The notes below the pieces were generated by a model. That model worked only from the letters and a program-made list of their open reading frames with translations, did not search any database and was not told where the DNA came from. A DNA stretch of 7,184 nucleotides from Candidatus Cloacimonadota bacterium (GTDB lineage: Bacteria > Cloacimonadota > Cloacimonadia > Cloacimonadales > TCS61), in NCBI GenBank assembly GCA_011372345.1, contig DRTC01000397.1:1-7184 (forward strand). The letters are read 5' to 3'. Below are positions 6,894 through 7,184 of the stretch, piece after piece. Each line of letters starts with the position of its first letter. Position 1 is the first letter of the stretch. Position numbers and translations under genes: made by a program.

Positions 6894-7184
6894 ATGTATC
6901 CTTTTAATTTTGAACCAGATGAATTTTGGATTGGTAGTAAACATTTTTTTATTGCAATGCCTTTTAATGACAAATGTAAGTGTTTATTTAATGAATTGAT
7001 TGAACCAGCTATAAAGAAATACAACGATAGTTCGGGAATTGAATATTCACCATGGAAAGCTGATTTAGATATTACAACAAAAATTGGTTGGGACACTATT
7101 TTACAAAAACTTTATTCTGCTCGATTAATTATTGGTGTCCTAACAGATCATAATCCAAATGTATATTATGAAATTGGGATTGCC
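6894..7184 (+). CDS. TIR-like / nucleoside deoxyribosyltransferase-like protein, N-terminal part (cut by window end)
   Basis: The first 97 codons of a gene that runs off the window. Residues 18-24 (FFIAMPF) form a beta strand followed by a loop, as in the nucleotide-binding first strand of this superfamily. A helix covers about 29-43, W54/A56/D57 occupy the place of the usual R-A-D strand, a helix lies about 64-76, and strand LIIGVLTD (78-85) leads into NPNVYYEIGIA (87-97). In the family this last motif carries the conserved glutamate, here E93, equivalent to the catalytic Glu of TIR NADases and nucleoside 2-deoxyribosyltransferases. Such proteins act on nucleotides or NAD-like substrates, and many sit in anti-phage systems; that role is only inferred here. 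The ATG at 6894 is preferred because the next Met (M22) lies inside the first strand. The only SD-like sequence (GGAGGGG, 6866-6872) is 21 bases away and inside the terminator stem, so initiation may be weak. My hand count gives 84 G/C in 291 bases, about 29%, well below nifJ, suggesting transfer. Confidence 0.7.
   Translation, partial: MYPFNFEPDEFWIGSKHFFIAMPFNDKCKCLFNELIEPAIKKYNDSSGIEYSPWKADLDITTKIGWDTILQKLYSARLIIGVLTDHNPNVYYEIGIA

Noticed and set aside
6842..7096. Minus-strand 84-codon frame at the right end
   Set aside because: The opposite strand encodes recognisable TIR/NDT-like motifs over the same bases, and this frame would begin inside that gene with no ribosome binding site support.

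Overview
The window is a stretch of bacterial chromosome with two complete genes, one truncated gene and three non-coding stretches, all read on the plus strand. Base composition is about 40% G+C in the lines of the two large genes that I counted, and clearly lower (about 29%) in the gene entering at the right edge. Three things point to a fermentative anaerobe: a full-length pyruvate:ferredoxin oxidoreductase, a large Tyr/Asp-rich secreted protein ending in a fibronectin-III-like module, and a GTTCCCATGCTCC-type palindromic repeat. This mix fits the FCB side of the bacterial tree, for example Cloacimonadota-like lineages. The assignment is an inference from protein style, not a proven taxonomy.

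Layout. Positions 1-434 are AT-rich non-coding DNA with two small palindromes, a plausible sigma70-type promoter and an AT-only hairpin. Positions 435-2786 encode a 783-residue exported protein: signal peptide, a long beta-rich body with blade-like repeats, and a C-terminal Fn3-like domain. Positions 2787-3197 are non-coding. They hold an inverted pair of REP-like palindromes (about 2801-2904), another imperfect hairpin (2959-2994) and a very strong intrinsic terminator (3035-3076). Positions 3198-6797 encode the single-chain 1199-residue pyruvate:ferredoxin (flavodoxin) oxidoreductase NifJ with all expected catalytic and cluster-binding residues. Two consecutive hairpins (6808-6843 and 6851-6884) close that unit. 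Position 6894 to the window end is the N-terminal 97 codons of a low-GC gene that resembles the TIR-like / nucleoside 2-deoxyribosyltransferase-like superfamily.

How the genes relate. Nothing suggests that the three genes form one operon: each is separated from the next by at least one intrinsic terminator. NifJ is core energy metabolism, converting pyruvate and CoA to acetyl-CoA, CO2 and reduced ferredoxin. The secreted protein is a surface or extracellular protein of unknown target. The right-hand gene looks like the start of an accessory, possibly defence-related, locus whose remainder lies outside the window. I see no CRISPR array, tRNA, rRNA or complete transposon. The best leads for new biology are the truncated low-GC gene and the REP-like doublet; most of the window is ordinary.
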